A stretch of DNA of 64,000 nucleotides from Thozetella sp. PMI_491 (GCA_021432635.1 MU270018.1:441579-505578), one strand, 5' to 3'. Positions 1-12,363 are shown, counted from the first letter of the stretch. Notes: a model not told the origin generated them from the sequence alone. A program made the numbers and translations.

Positions 1-40
1 TTCAATTCCCCTAGACAGCCAAGGTATTCCGCTAAAATGA

Positions 41-142
41 CCCCCCCCCCCCCCCCCCCCCCCCNNNNNNNNNNNNNNNNNNNNNNNNNNNNNNNNNNNN
101 NNNNNNNNNNNNNNNNNNNNNNNNNNNNNNNNNNCCCCCCCC
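41..142. other. Assembly gap inside poly-C tract
   Basis: Twenty-four C (41-64) are followed by 70 N (65-134) and eight more C. This is a sequencing or assembly break at a homopolymer, so the true length and content here are unknown. Confidence 0.97.
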
Positions 143-180
143 TTTCACCACTGACCGACCGACCATGCTCATAACGCCGT

Positions 181-210
181 TGCTCATGTATGTTCATGTA
201 TGCTCATGTC
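181..210. repeat. Short 10-bp tandem repeat
   Basis: Three near-identical 10-mers (TGCTCATGTA, TGTTCATGTA, TGCTCATGTC) stand in tandem in the 3' flank of the histidine kinase gene. Nothing else is recognisable between the gap and position 550. Confidence 0.7.
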
Positions 211-550
211 GAAAAGCACCGCCATTACCGTGCCACTAACCACCGCATTTCGGGAGAACCGTCGTGCGCCGTTTATACTACAGCCTCTGTGGCCCTCCGA
301 CCGCAAGTTCAACTGAGTCAACCCCGTGCGCCGCCCCCCTAAAATAACCAGCACGCCACGTCTCCCAAACCTATATCAATTCTCGCTAGCGTTTCTCTCA
401 GTCATCATCGTCATAGGTCATTGGAAATGTCGAACCGGTGAGCCGATGGCCACGCCGTCTCGCGGTGAAATTATTCAGTCGCCAGGGCGAGGTACCACGG
501 CTGCTTGTCCCCTCCGCTCACCACATATGTGTCTAAAGGGGGAAAAGAAA

Positions 551-3500
551 CTACTTCTGCGTATGTTGGAAAAGAGCTTCCACCTCTAGTCTTCCGACAT
601 TCTCCTCCGTAAGGGCCTCGCCAATGGGCAGAGGTGATGCTAGAGAGTGCGATGCCGCCCCTCCCGCGGCATCTATCAACTTGTCATCTCGGCTCTGCAT
701 GGCCATCTCATCCGCTCCAATATGGCGTACAGATTGCACGTGCCCGAGATCAGCATCGGAATCGAGTTGCGACGGTGCCGTGTAGCCTGGAAAGTGGCTA
801 CTTTGTTCTACCGCAAGATCGCGTGGTCGTGGTGTGGGTAGGTTTCGCGGGTCGACCTCTTCTGCAGAAGAGGCGAGCTTCTCAGGCGGCGCCAGGGCCA
901 ATTCCACGCTACCTGGAAGGTCTGCATATTCGCAGTGTTCGCTGGTCTCAGAGCAGTCTGATGCGTCGGACGTCGAGTTGGACGCGGAGTTGGACGCGGA
1001 GTTGTGGGCGCGTTTCCGCAAACTCCATCGCACCAGCATGCGCTCGAGAAGCGGCCCCTTGACAGGCTTAGCTAGGTAGTCATCCATGCCGGCCTTTTGG
1101 CACTTCTCTTTGTCGCCCTGGATGGCCGAGGCCGTCATAGCCACAATAGGGATGTCGCCCACGTAGGTCTTGTAAGGGTGGTGCCTGCGAAGCAGATGTG
1201 TGCACTTGTACCCATCGATCACCGGCATTTGGACATCCATAAGGATGATGTCGGGCTTCTTCTTTTTGCCGTTCTTAGCTGCCGTCAGGTATTCGAGTGC
1301 TTCCTTCCCGTCCCATACAGCCGTGACCGGGAACCCGAGCTTCTGGATCGTCTTGGTAGCTATTTGCTGATTGATTGCATTGTCTTCGACCACTAGGACA
1401 TGGATGCCACCACGCTCCGGCAGCGGCAGCTCAGCTTCTGGGAGACTAGAGGCTGGTAAGCTTGTAGATACTTTCCTCCTGGGAATCCTGCTCTGGTCAA
1501 GGGGCACCGTCGCGCCATCGATCGGTGGAGTCGTCAATGCCTGGTCGTACTCCGAACTATTACAAGATACGCTCATTTCCGACTGCAGGCGGTCCGGAAG
1601 CGGGTCGATTTGGACCAGATTGGTAGTTGGGTTGTGGGATTTCGTGAACGGGATCCAAAACGTTGCGGTTGTCCCGATGCCTAGAGTCGAGTCGAGGGTC
1701 ATCCTGCCATGCATCAACTCGAGCAAGTTCTGGGAGATGGCCAACCCGAGCCCGGTGCCTCCGAACTTCCTCGCTGTAGAAGCGTCGCCTTGGCTGAATG
1801 GTTGAAAGAGGCGTTTGCGAACCCCTTCCTCTATGCCAATCCCTGTGTCCTCGACCACGAACTTGATCTCCATAGTGTCTGCCGTTTCCGCTTCTTTCTC
1901 TACTGTGAACTTGACGTCGCCTTGGTTCGTAAACTTGATGCTGTTGGTCAGCAGATTAGTGATGATCTGCCTGACCCGCCCGGGGTCGCCGAGGACGACG
2001 AGATTGTTCTCAATGTCTGGAGAGACGTCAGAGAGGAAATTGAGGCCCTTGCGCTCGGCGGCGAAGCTGAGCATCTTGTTCACGTCGCGGACGACGACTG
2101 AGAGCGAAAACTGCACTTCTTCCACATCCAACCTGCCAGATTCGACCTTGGACAAGTCGAGGATGTCATTGATTACCGTCAGGAGGGCGTTTCCGGATCG
2201 GTATATGTTTTCGGTGTACTCCCGTTGTTCCTCGGTGAGAGGGAGGTCCAGCAATAGCTCGGACATTCCGATGACTCCCGTGATAGGCGTTCGAATTTCG
2301 TGGGACATCTCGTCACATTGTCAGCAACTTCGCTCGAGTGGTGGAGGGCATACCGAACAAGCTCACATTTGCGAGAAACTGGCTCTTGAGTCGGCTCCTT
2401 TCCTTTGCAGCAGCCTCGTTCTCGACCAGTTGCTTCGTCTCCCTATCCTTCAGCTTGAGGTCGGCTTCCCTGGCTTTTAGCTGCGTGATGTCCATGATGA
2501 CACCAATGGCCCCCTCAATACCGTTGCCCATAGCGCGCCCACCTTGATTCTGTTTGCCCAGAATTGGCAAGAATCGGGTCCGATACCATTTTCCTTCTGT
2601 TCTCCCGTTAGCATATCCCCGGTTACTTTACGCCAGGAAGGGAACAACCCACCAATCCTGTGTTCCTGGAGCCCCTCCGGTGATCGCCCCTTCAGAACAG
2701 ACTCCATGGGCTCCAGGAATTGTGGTTTCTGACCCGACGGGAGGTCAGAGTTTAACCTGTTGAACACGCTATAGACATCTTCTCCGATATACCATCGAGA
2801 TGCGTTGCTCTCACAAGCGGCATCCCATATCAGAGCTCCTTCTAGCATGGTGACCTTGCGGTGGAGGTTGACAGTGAAAATGGTAACATGGGAATGGGCG
2901 ATGACGCTGAGGAGCTGCTGCCGGGTCCTCTTAGCTTCGAGTTTGGCTTCGACGCTTTCATGCACATCTGTGCAAGTGCCTAGCGGTCTGTTAGCTCGGC
3001 CATATGTGTTGGCGGAAGGCGTCCCGGTGTCGCACTCACCAAACCACTTCTCCACCTTCCCAGTGTGCTTATCTTTCAAGGGTAGAGCCCGGCCCAAGAA
3101 CCAGCGCCAGTCCCCTTCCTTGCTACGGCATCGATACTCGGTGACGTACGGCTCCCCTGTCTCTAAGGAGCGTTGCCAGCGCTGATTCGCTGTGGGCACG
3201 TCGTCTGGGTGGAACGGGCTCTTCCAGCCCAAACCTAAAGATTCTTCCTTCGACAAGCCCGTATAGTTGTACCACCTATCGTTGAAGAAGTCGTGCATAC
3301 CGTCTGGGGTTGCGGTCCACACCAACTGCGGCATCGTATCGCAGATGAGCTTGAACCGCTCTTCATCGTGGGCCCTCATTTGGAAGATTTCCTCGGTCAT
3401 CTTTGTGACATCCTGGCATGTAATGACACCAGCAAGGAACTCTCCCGTGACTTCGTCTCGAATGGCCTCGCCAAGTACATCAAATACCTTCCTCTGGCCG

Positions 3501-4984
3501 TCTTGATCTTGCATTCCACAACGCCTGCCGACAAAGGGAGACTCGGTATGGATGAGCACAGAGAGTGGATACTCATTCGGCTCGAGCTGCCTGCTAAAGT
3601 CCTCGGTCCACATCGTCCAGGACGGGAGCTAGAGGGAGGTTAGCCGGCACCATAAGCAGCCATGGAACTGTTTGTCTCACCAAATCAAAACCATCAACGG
3701 GCTCACTGAAATCAATCTGCCTGTTGAACAATCTTCTAGCGGCTAGTTCGTTGTTAGACACGTCATACCCAGCAAGACATACCAGTTGTGTAGCGCACCT
3801 TTGTTGGGAAATGTCACGCTGCCATCTTTCCACATGGCCAGGATCGGGGTCTCCGTATTGTCGAGAAGGGCATCCTTCATTGTGATGATCTTTTGTAGAA
3901 CCGACGGCGTACTAGACCTTGAGGTCTTGCTAGGTGGGCCTAGCGGAGGGAAGGGGCTCGCGGAGAGAGAGACTGCACTGGGGCTGATTCTGGACGACGA
4001 CGACGGTGCGGACGGGGTGGAATCGTGACTGGACCCAAGAGAAGGCAGATTAGGCGAGTTCGATATCGACTTCCCGTCCGCAACCTCCACTATCGTTGAC
4101 TTTGCGATCGTTCTCTTCGGATTCGCTATGGGGGCCGACGCTGACTCCGAGTGAGTAAAAGTTAACGTAAAGTACGTCTGGTTCCCTTCGACCTCAAAAA
4201 CGTTGATTATCATCTTGGCCTGAGATTGGAAAGACGCGACTTGAGATCGGACACGCGAGTCTAGGGTTGTCCGGTTGATGTCGACCTGAGACACGATCAC
4301 GTCGATGGTGGCATTTGTAGATGGATGGTGCGTACCGGGGCTAGGTATGGCCCTGTCCGCGGCGGCGTCCGCAGCGCGACTATCGGTGGCCGTGGCTGCG
4401 CTCTTGGGGGAATTCTCTGCCCTCTTCGCCTTGTCGGTTTCCATATCACAGGCCAGTTGGTCTAAGAACTGTTCCCATTCTATCCAGACAAGATGGCCGT
4501 CTTGTATCATATCGATGCCAACTTGGGAAAGAGACTGTCCCCGCAGTCGGTTCATGACTTTGATCATGGGCTCCGAGTCCAGGGTCGAGTCTGAAATCAG
4601 ACCGAGCAGGCGTCCCATAGCTTCATTGGCTAGCACCACTGTCTTCAGACTGTCCAGCACCAAGAGGGGGACAGGAAGGAACTGCAGGGCAGAGAAGGCT
4701 AGCTGCCCAGGCGTCACATATGGCATGGGCAGCCGGAGGGGGCTGGTATTTTGCGACCTCGTAACCTTGGAGGATAAGCCGTCCGGCTCTCCGATAAGGC
4801 GGGTCTCTTCATCTTGGCGGGATTGCCGGCGGAAGGGAAGGTTGCCGGTCGTCAGGTCGTTGGTCCGACCGAGCCCTTCGGACGGCGCCTGGAGGTGAAA
4901 AGGCACCGAGGGGGTAGGCATGCTGGCTAGAGGCTGAGAGGCGAAGACATGGTCACTCGCGGCAGACGTTTCATTCGGCACCAT
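551..4984 (-). CDS. PAS-containing hybrid histidine kinase (Fos-1/TcsA/DCC-1-like)
   Basis: Predicted cytosolic sensor kinase of a multistep phosphorelay. Six exons: complement(551..2308, 2367..2596, 2653..2979, 3040..3628, 3681..3742, 3799..4984), 1383 aa. The N-terminal ~370 residues are Ser/Pro-rich with no membrane helix. PAS-like units follow, the clearest at ~508-615 (starting FKLICDTMPQLVW), another at ~640-780. The dimerisation box is MSHEIRTP with phospho-acceptor His801. The ATPase N and G boxes (NLLTNSIKF, DTGIGI, GGTGLGLA) are intact. The receiver domain starts HVLVVEDN, with phospho-acceptor Asp1156 (IILMDVQMP) and Lys1212. A Ser/Asn-repeat tail of ~160 aa follows. Every intron join restores family-like sequence, for example FPNK|AARRLF, EHRI|EGKWYRTRF and FLAN|MSHEIRTP. 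The Fos-1/TcsA/DCC-1 comparison is from memory of those families; the exact class number is uncertain. Confidence 0.88.
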
Positions 4985-7522
4985 GGCGGTAGGGGGGTTA
5001 TGATCATGGAAGAGGCCTGCCGGCTCCGAGGTGCCGGCGAATGGAGAAGACGAGGGAGTAAGAAGGACTGGTCAGGTCTGAGCAGTCACGCAAGACGAGA
5101 TGCGAGCATTGCTGCGGAATGGTAACGCGGCTAACAGGGTTGGGGCTCGTCCGGGTTCTAGACTTGGGTCTCGACCGTCTGGCTCCGGAGCTACTTCTGT
5201 AGTTAGCGGCTGAGGTCCGGCAGGGTGAGACAGCTAGAGAGACGAGTTCCCATAGACCGCAAGGAATGGAAAGAAAAGCTAGGGATACATAATCTAGGGT
5301 GATCAAAGGGAAAATTGGTCAAGATCTATAGGATTGAAAGAAGCAAAGCTTTGATCCTTGGTCGTATTAAGATGTAACTGCTTTTTGGGTGGGGGGGGGA
5401 GGGGAAGTTGAAGGGGGAAGGAAGGATGTAGAGGTAGAAAGCGGCAAGGGACCCTGAGAAAGTTCCGGTGTTGCGAAGAGGTGAAGCAGGGGCTAGGGCC
5501 TTCCCAATTTCGTCATTGCTGTGTAGGTGCTCACAGGGCAAAAAATAAAATAAATAAAATGTAGGCGAAGGTTCATTCACTGCATGTCATGCGTCAGACC
5601 TCGAGGCGGGGAGGAAGGGGGGGGGGGGGGGTTAGCATTGTCGATCGCAGGTGGGTCAGTGGTGTCGGACGTTCTTTCAGCTGAGCTAACACAACATGAT
5701 AAATCCAATGGGAGACAAGCAGAGAGACCGGACGCGGTCCTAGCATCCTAGCATCCTAGGCTAGGAAGTGGTAAGGTAGGTCTCCCTTTAAAAAGTCCGT
5801 TCCGACACTTGCTGGTCCAGGGCCTTCGTCAAGGTAAATAGAGAATCGGAGGTAGCAAGAGGAGATCTGTCAGCCAGCTTGGGATTCCTAAAGATAGATG
5901 CACAAGAGGGGAGAAGGGACAGCCTCACTCCCTCCCTTTTCGTGCGGATCTGAGTCTCGGATCTCGCGTCGAAGCCTTGCCTCAGCTCCCCAGCCAGGCC
6001 ACCGGGATTCTGGGCGAATCCAGATTTGCGACAAGAATCTGGATCGCGCCGTTGAGACACACGACAAAATTGCCGAAGGCGGGCGCTGATCACTTGGACC
6101 CTGGATAAGTCTAAGGAACATACCTTACACTCATTGCTTCTTTTCTTTTTGTGAGGGGGGCTCCAGGAGCTCCTCAGGGCAGCAAGATCCGTCGCACCGA
6201 CCAGCTGCCTGCCGCTCCAAAGCGGACCGGTTTCACCGCTGCTATGGAATGCTTGTGACTTCTTTGCGGTGATCGGCAACCACTGGGGGGGCGGGGGGGG
6301 CGGCTCATTGACTCGCGGGAAGCCAGTTATCGCTCACTCGCCACGACGGACGGCGCACTTAGGCTTGCCGCCCGCTTAGACCCCGAGGTCCTGACCGTTA
6401 GCGATAGCTATCGTTCTTCAGACGATGACGGTGGCCCAGAGGGCTCACAACCCTGACGAACAAGCCTAGGAACAGACCCTTTGCTCTCTCTCAGGCTTGC
6501 CAGGCTTATTATGTAAAAGGGGCTCCGTTCATGTTCCACGATGTCCCCCAGACCGGACAAAGTTTGGAGATGCCTGCCGACAGCTGCCTCGGAGATGCAG
6601 CCGGGCCAGAACGGCTCCTCCACCCCGGTCGTCGCCCTGGACTATCCATCGCCACCACAAGGAAGGTCCTCCTTGAAGCCCCCCATCTGGATTGCCGATC
6701 CCCAGTGCTGCCGGCGTCTTGGGTGGAAGGCCAAGGAGTTTGGAGCTAGTGCAGAAGAAACCCCACTCGTGTCGATCGTCTCCGATGACGTCACTCAACA
6801 CGCTAGCCAGCCTCGTTCGGCCGTGTTTGCCCATTGTCCACTGAGGATCGGAGAAGGGGTTTCCCAACCATGCCTTTCGACTTTGCCATTCGCGGCTTTG
6901 TTGGCCGAGAGCTATCTCGATTCGGTCGGCCTCTTTGCGCAACTCTACAAATCCCATCCTGTTTCTGCCCAACGACGGGCAGTATTGGGCCTTCTTGGAG
7001 CTTTCGAGGAACCGAAAAGGGTATTCTGGTCCTGAGGTCCAATTCGCTTTTCATTGGATGGGCGTTTTCCTCCGGACGGTCCCTACCTAGGCTAGCAAAG
7101 GCGCGGGAGGGCCATATCACATGGGTCCATCCGCCCGTTCCTTACCTTCGACATGGGATACTGAACCAATTGTCGTGCTGTGAGCTGTCTTTGGCATCTT
7201 CCCGTCCGCCGTCATCAGCTCGCTTCCTGGAGGCTGCATATCTGACGTCTTCGTAAGCCTGCCCTTCTGGTGGCTGGGCTGTAATGATGTTGGTCGATGG
7301 TGGCCCAATTGGTTTATATGGATTTGAGTGCCTCGTAAAAGTCCGATTGGCTTCTCTTCCAGCCGTCCGGCTGGTTCCTATTTGCTGAGACGGCTGGGCG
7401 CAGGAGACGATGTCAGCAGTGTCTTAGGTGGTGTAGGTAGGTCAAGTACCTAGTAGCTAGGCGAGCTAGGTAGCTATATGTTTAGTGGTGTGCTCCGAAG
7501 AGAGCAATAAACGGATTGGACT

Positions 7523-7542
7523 GCCAGCTGAAAACAGCTGGC
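7523..7542. repeat. Perfect 8-bp-arm hairpin
   Basis: GCCAGCTG and CAGCTGGC flank an AAAA loop, and a further GCCAGCTG copy lies just downstream (7543-7550). It is not followed by a T-run and has no assigned role. Confidence 0.55.
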
Positions 7543-9013
7543 TGCCAGCTGATCAGCCTGGGTCTCAAACTCTGCCCCGGAAGGCAAGCAACCACCTGCA
7601 CAATGGTCGGGAATACCTAATCCAGACATTGTTAACTACCCGAGCCCAGATCCACCAGCGCGCCCCGGAGATGGCAGGAGAAAAAGAGACTAGGCCTTTG
7701 TTCAAGGGCCGGCTCAAACCGCCACAGCCGAAGCCCAACCCAACGCTGTACGCGCAGCCCAGGGGAAAGAATGAGACATACACCGTGAAGGAAGGCAAAA
7801 CGCTCGATGGTACGAACTCTGAGCCCCCCTCCCGGCTGCCGAAGGCAAGGCTGCCCGCATGCTCACAGCCCTATTAGGGCCGCCCTCTGAACAAGTATCA
7901 CTCACGAGGGTGTCCCTGCCCTTCATCGAGCCCCCGGACGCTTTTGCACGCCCCAAAGAGCCCCAGTCGTGAAGCCACGATTCGGGCGTTCAGGGCGAGC
8001 TACGTCGAGTAGGGTCCGCCAATGGTCGCCGCGGCGCAGTCGAGCGTCGGGTAGGTGGGGGCACCCGCAGCGGATATGGTGGAGGGAAGCGAGCGATCAA
8101 AATCAAAAAAGTGTGGCCGGGTCTGGGAAAGTCAAAGCTTTACGATAGCGAGGCATTCATGACGTCTGTCGTTTGGCATCACACATAATGAGAGAGGCAT
8201 TATGGGATGTTGGTCGTTTCGCGACAAGGAGAGAGATGAGGTCCCTAGCGTAGTAAACGCCTAGTTCATATCTAATCTACCTACCGACTACCTTATATCT
8301 ACTGTACATAAGCAAGATAGGGGCTTATTGTGCAGTGTCAGGGCCTACGAGCCGGCCAACCGTACGGGACAGCTCCACTTGTAACCCGAACCGAGACCCC
8401 TGCCCGCCGCCGTACCGTTCCCGACCTGCACACGGAAGACAGAAGCGAGCGGCCGCCCGGGCATAAGTAGCCAAGGGTTGCTCGAGATGCAGCATTCGTA
8501 TGTGCGCCGCTCCAATTGGGCATGAGCTGACCTCGGCCCCAGCTATCTCCGTAACCGTGCGTTTTCAGGCCTCATTGCGAGGCCGAGGACGGCGGACCTG
8601 TTGACGACCAGCTCTCCCAGGCCAAGCCTGTCTCTGCTTTCGGTCGTGTGGGCCACCACAGCCCGAGTCCGATGGCTGGAGCGGTCGGGCATGGGCTCGC
8701 CTCCTCCTCCAAGACCCGGGCAAAGTGCCGAATGCAGTGTGTGCCATGGAACCCCGCATCCGAGTCTGGGGTGAGGGGAGGCTTTAATCGGAAATGGTAA
8801 CGTGCGACGGGTTCCAGGCCGCGCCTATGCGCCTGTCACGGGGTATTTCCTAGCATCCTGGCGCTTGGGACGAGGCTTGTGGTGGCTTTTGAGACCGGGA
8901 CCACACTGCTAGCTAGTCAGTGACCGGCAGAATGCCACGGCTTCTCCTCCACCTTGGCCCCCTTTCCACCTCCAAGGCGCTTTTCCCGGCGGCGTCAACT
9001 GTCGCAGGTCCCC

Positions 9014-9046
9014 TGCGCTCCTCCCGCGCTCCTCCCGCGCTCCTCC
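9014..9046. repeat. 11-bp GC-rich tandem repeat
   Basis: About three tandem copies of a GCTCCTCCCGC-type unit lie ~225 bp upstream of the aldehyde dehydrogenase start, inside its C/T-rich promoter stretch. Boundaries are approximate. It could act as a promoter element, but nothing in the sequence shows this. Confidence 0.55.
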
Positions 9047-9269
9047 GCACCAGCACATATAGCTCTGCACCTCCCTTGCTCTCTCCTGTGGGGAAGGTCT
9101 CAGACCATCTCTAGCATTGCTGCTTCCCCTTCCCTTCACTTCCCTCCCCCTCCCGACGACACGCGGCCACCGGCTTTGTTTGCTTCTCTACCTTTCGTGG
9201 GCATATCCACGCGACCGCAGCTTTCTTTGCAGCATCCAAGGCAAGCCATTGGCACTGTCGCATGTCAGT

Positions 9270-10771
9270 ATGGCCGACTACACAGTTCCCTTCTACCTCA
9301 ACGGAGAGGAGGTTCGCTCCGCGAAGACCTTCGACGTCGTTAGCCCCGCCACCGGCAATGTCGTGCACAAGTCAAGCGCCGCCAGCCTGGACGATGTTGC
9401 CACGGCCGTGAGCTCCTCCGCGACCGCCCTGAAGACGTGGAGGAAATCGCTCCCCAAGACTCGGCGCGACATCTTCCTCAAGGCCGCCGAGGTCTTCGAG
9501 AGGAGGCGGGACGAGCTGGGAGAGTACATCGCCGCCGAGATTGCCGGCGACAAGGGTTGGGCCGACTTCAACATCAACCAGGCCAAAGAGCTCATCATTG
9601 ACGTGGCGGGTCGGCTCTCGGACCTGGACGGGTCGATCCCCACGCCCCAGGACGCCAACACTGGCGCCCTCATCCTGAAAGAACCGTACGGTGTTGTCTT
9701 GGCCATTGCTCCCTGGTAGGTCCTTGTCCTATTATCCCATCCGGTGGCATGGAGAAGGAAGAAGAGGACCGACCTCGCTGACTGCGAGTCAGGAATGCCC
9801 CTTACATCCTTGGCATCCGCGCTGTCGTGTTCCCCATCGCTGCCGGCAACACAGTGATCCTGAAGGGCTCTGAGCTCTCCCCCCGGGTATTCTGGGCCAT
9901 CGCATCTGTCCTCCACGAAGCCGGCCTCCCCGCCGGCGTGCTCAACTTCATCGTGCACGACCGCGCTGATGCGCCCGCCATCACCCAGGCTCTGATCGCC
10001 AACCCAGAGATCAAGAAGATCAATTTCACGGGATCCACCGCCGTGGGGCGGGTCATTGCCAAGCTTGCAGGCGAGAACCTCAAGCCCGTGCTGCTCGAGC
10101 TCGGAGGCAAGGCACCGGCGATCGTGTGGGAGGATGCGGACCTCGACAAGGCGGCGTTCCAGTGTGCCCTCGGCGCCTTAGTCTACGCCGGCCAGGTGTG
10201 CATGTCGACGGAGCGCATCATTGTCCACAAGAACGTGCGGGCTGAGTTCGAGACGAAGCTCCGCGGTGCCATCGACATGATCTACAACCCCAGCGCTGAC
10301 GCTCCAGTCCTGATCCAGGGCGCCGCGGTCGAGAAGAATAAGCAGTTGATCCAGGATGCCCTGGCCAAGGGCGCCTCGGTACTCTATGGCGACGTGGCGG
10401 GCGAAGAGACGACCAAGACGCGCATGCGGCCGATCGTGATCACCAACGTCAAGGACGAGATGGATATCTACAAGACGGAGAGCTTTGGACCCACGGTGGC
10501 CGTGTATGAGATCGAGACCGAGGAGGAGGCGCTTCGGATTGCCAACGATACCGAGTATGGCTTGTCGTCGGCCGTGTTCACCGAGGACCTCCGGCGGGGC
10601 CTCCGGCTGGCCAAAGAGATTGAGACTGGGGCGGTTCACATCAATATGATGTCGGTGCATGATGAAACGGCGCTCCCGCACGGTGGCGCCAAGGGGAGCG
10701 GCTACGGACGCTTCAACTCGATCGGGCTGGCTGAGTGGGTGAGGACCAAGAACATCACCTACCAGATCTAA
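9270..10771 (+). CDS. Aldehyde dehydrogenase (vanillin/salicylaldehyde dehydrogenase type)
   Basis: NAD(P)-dependent oxidation of an aldehyde to the acid. Two exons, join(9270..9715, 9793..10771), 474 aa, a normal family length. The 77-nt intron falls inside the conserved PWNAP motif: TG|G restores Trp149 followed by catalytic Asn150. FTGSTAVGR is the nucleotide-binding segment. General-base Glu251 lies in LELGGKAP and nucleophile Cys285 in GQVCMSTER. The C-terminus has the usual GSGYGRF. The start (MADYTVPFYLNG) is the first in-frame Met that begins family-like sequence; an upstream in-frame Met at 9117 only adds a low-complexity leader. The best resemblance is to aromatic aldehyde dehydrogenases, which would suit lignin-derived or salicylate-type aldehydes. 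The substrate is inference. No targeting peptide is evident. Confidence 0.93.
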
Positions 10772-11165
10772 GCAAAAGAGATAGCATGACTACTTAGTCC
10801 CAGACAGCGGGATCTAGATACGTGAATGCCTTTCGTTGACCAACAAACCGACCAAAATTGAGCTCCTGGGTTTAGTAACTATGCTAGCAAAATTGTAGCT
10901 GTGGCTGCCATACAGGCCTCAACATCGTATGTACCGTCTATACTTGTATATCATTCTCGATCTCCCTCCTTGGGATGTTCCTCCTTGGGATGTTCCTCCT
11001 TGGGATGTTCCTCCTTGGATCAATATGCCATTCGCTGGGCGGGTATGTATCTCCTTCAGTGGGTATGTAGTATGTTCTTTCTTGGGCACCTAGGTATCTT
11101 CCTCCTTGGGAGTCGACGTAGGGATATTTACATGCCCGGGTCATCACCACTCGGAGACGCAGGGC
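10772..11165. other. Convergent intergenic region
   Basis: Tail-to-tail spacer between the aldehyde dehydrogenase and the DUF1772 gene. It holds the 15-bp minisatellite and degenerate CTCCTTGGGA-like remnants to ~11110. Confidence 0.6.
10966..11021. repeat. 15-bp minisatellite (CTCCTTGGGATGTTC)
   Basis: Three perfect tandem copies (10966-10980, 10981-10995, 10996-11010) and one partial copy (11011-11021). Related fragments occur at 11049-11110, so the array probably once extended further. Confidence 0.93.
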
Positions 11166-11804
11166 TTACAGGGTCGCTAGGAGGCCAATAGCGCTTGAGG
11201 CCATCAGCAGGGCAGCTCTTCCGAGATTCTAAGAGGTCATCAGCTATTTGTCAACATTTCAGGATTGTTTCGGGTCGGGACAGAATCCATGGCAAAGTTA
11301 TTCCTAGGGGGGGCCCAAAAAGGGATAATGGAAAACAGGGGAAGCACTTACGTGTAGGCCCCACTGGTCTACTAGGTACTTGGCGCTCTCCTCCCGCGCG
11401 CCGACCTCGACCAGCTCCTCGGTGATAGCTAGCTGCTTCGCGTCCTTGGCCTTCTTGAGCAAGCGCCGGTTCGTCGGCATGACGAGTATTAATGTGTATG
11501 GAATGATGGAGAAGGACAGCGCTCCGGCCAACAGATACAGCCGGCCCGTGATGCCTCGGTGCAGACCAAAGCGGTAGGCTAGGTAGAAATATGACAAGGC
11601 AGCCGTCTGGCCCACAGCGGGTATCAGACGTCGGCCCTGGGAAAAGGTGCGTTCCCATTGCCGCAGCATAAGCGGCGAGGGGAGCTCCAGCAAGCGCGGG
11701 ATCACAAAGACGGAGAGCCCAAGGGAGGCGCCGCTCACAAAAGACGATGTGAAGACCCCGACCGCCTGCGCGGCGCGGATTGAGAGCTGCTTGCTATCTG
11801 CCAT
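11166..11804 (-). CDS. DUF1772 (anthrone-oxygenase-like) membrane protein
   Basis: Small integral membrane protein, complement(11166..11228, 11352..11804), 171 aa. The N-terminus has a hydrophobic segment (VGVFTSSFVSGASLGLSVFV), followed by RQWERTFSQGR and two further hydrophobic stretches (ALSYFYLAYRFG, LYLLAGALSFSIIPYTLIL). The NRRLLKKA region is typical of the family. The 123-nt intron (GTAAGT donor) joins QWGLH to NLGRAALLMASS and a last membrane segment; this join was chosen because it recreates the usual family C-terminus. Some members are anthrone oxygenases in polyketide pathways, but most fungal paralogues have no known function. No polyketide genes are nearby, so I assign no substrate. 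A TATAAAAG box lies ~125 bp upstream. Confidence 0.85.
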
Positions 11805-11926
11805 GATCGGCGAGGCTTGGTGCGCGTGGCGGGGGAAGACGAGGCGGGAATTGGAGGTCAAGGTTGAGAAGAGGACAAGGTAAAAGGGCGACCCCGACTC
11901 GACAGGCAAAGCACCCCTCCCTTTTC

Positions 11927-11934
11927 CTTTTATA
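11927..11934 (-). promoter_or_regulatory. TATA box of DUF1772 gene
   Basis: TATAAAAG on the minus strand, 123-130 bp upstream of the ATG at 11804. Confidence 0.5.
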
Positions 11935-12363
11935 TGAAGCTGCAAGGGCACAGCGCAGAAAGCGGCGAAGCTGTGTCTACCTTTTTAGAAGTCTCCGGTT
12001 CCAACAACTGGCCGGGTCAGCGGCGGCATTGAGAGCCTTTGATAGACGGCTAAACTCGATGCATTTGATTTTATTCCCTGGCGCAAGGCTGGTTCATGTG
12101 TTTCCTACCTGGAAACGCTCGCGCTGTTCAAGATGGCCCCAGTCCGCAGGCGCAACCACTCGCCAACTGTGGTTGTTTTTGACACATTTGACCCCGCCAA
12201 ACAGTGCTGGAGCTACCCCGCCATACGGCCGCACTTTACCTACCCTTACAGTAGCTTGCCCAAAACCTGCACGCGTTCCCGGTCTCAACTTCATCGCGTC
12301 CATCGCGCCTCGCCAACCCTCGGGACGACCACTTGGAGGGACAGCAAAAACCTCCCCTAGCCA

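Larger units (their letters stand above)
4985..9269. other. 4.3-kb stretch without a recognisable gene
   Basis: Lies between the kinase start codon and the aldehyde dehydrogenase start. ORFs here are short, overlap on both strands and show no family sequence. Visible structure: G-rich runs (5391-5404, 5619-5630, 6285-6302), a perfect hairpin (7523-7542), a weaker inverted repeat (8184-8190 with 8198-8204), and a C/T-rich stretch just upstream of the dehydrogenase (8960-9180). The part next to 4984 probably holds the kinase promoter and leader. A non-coding RNA cannot be excluded. Confidence 0.5.

Noticed and set aside
2596-2653. Apparent frameshift in the histidine kinase after KVTGDMLTGEQKENG
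   Set aside because: A 56-nt intron with GTGGGT donor, GCTAAC branch and CAG acceptor joins EHRI to EGKWYRTRF in frame.
6408-7308. Overlapping ORFs on both strands as a possible hidden gene
   Set aside because: All are under 165 aa, mutually overlapping and without hydrophobic pattern, domain or family resemblance.
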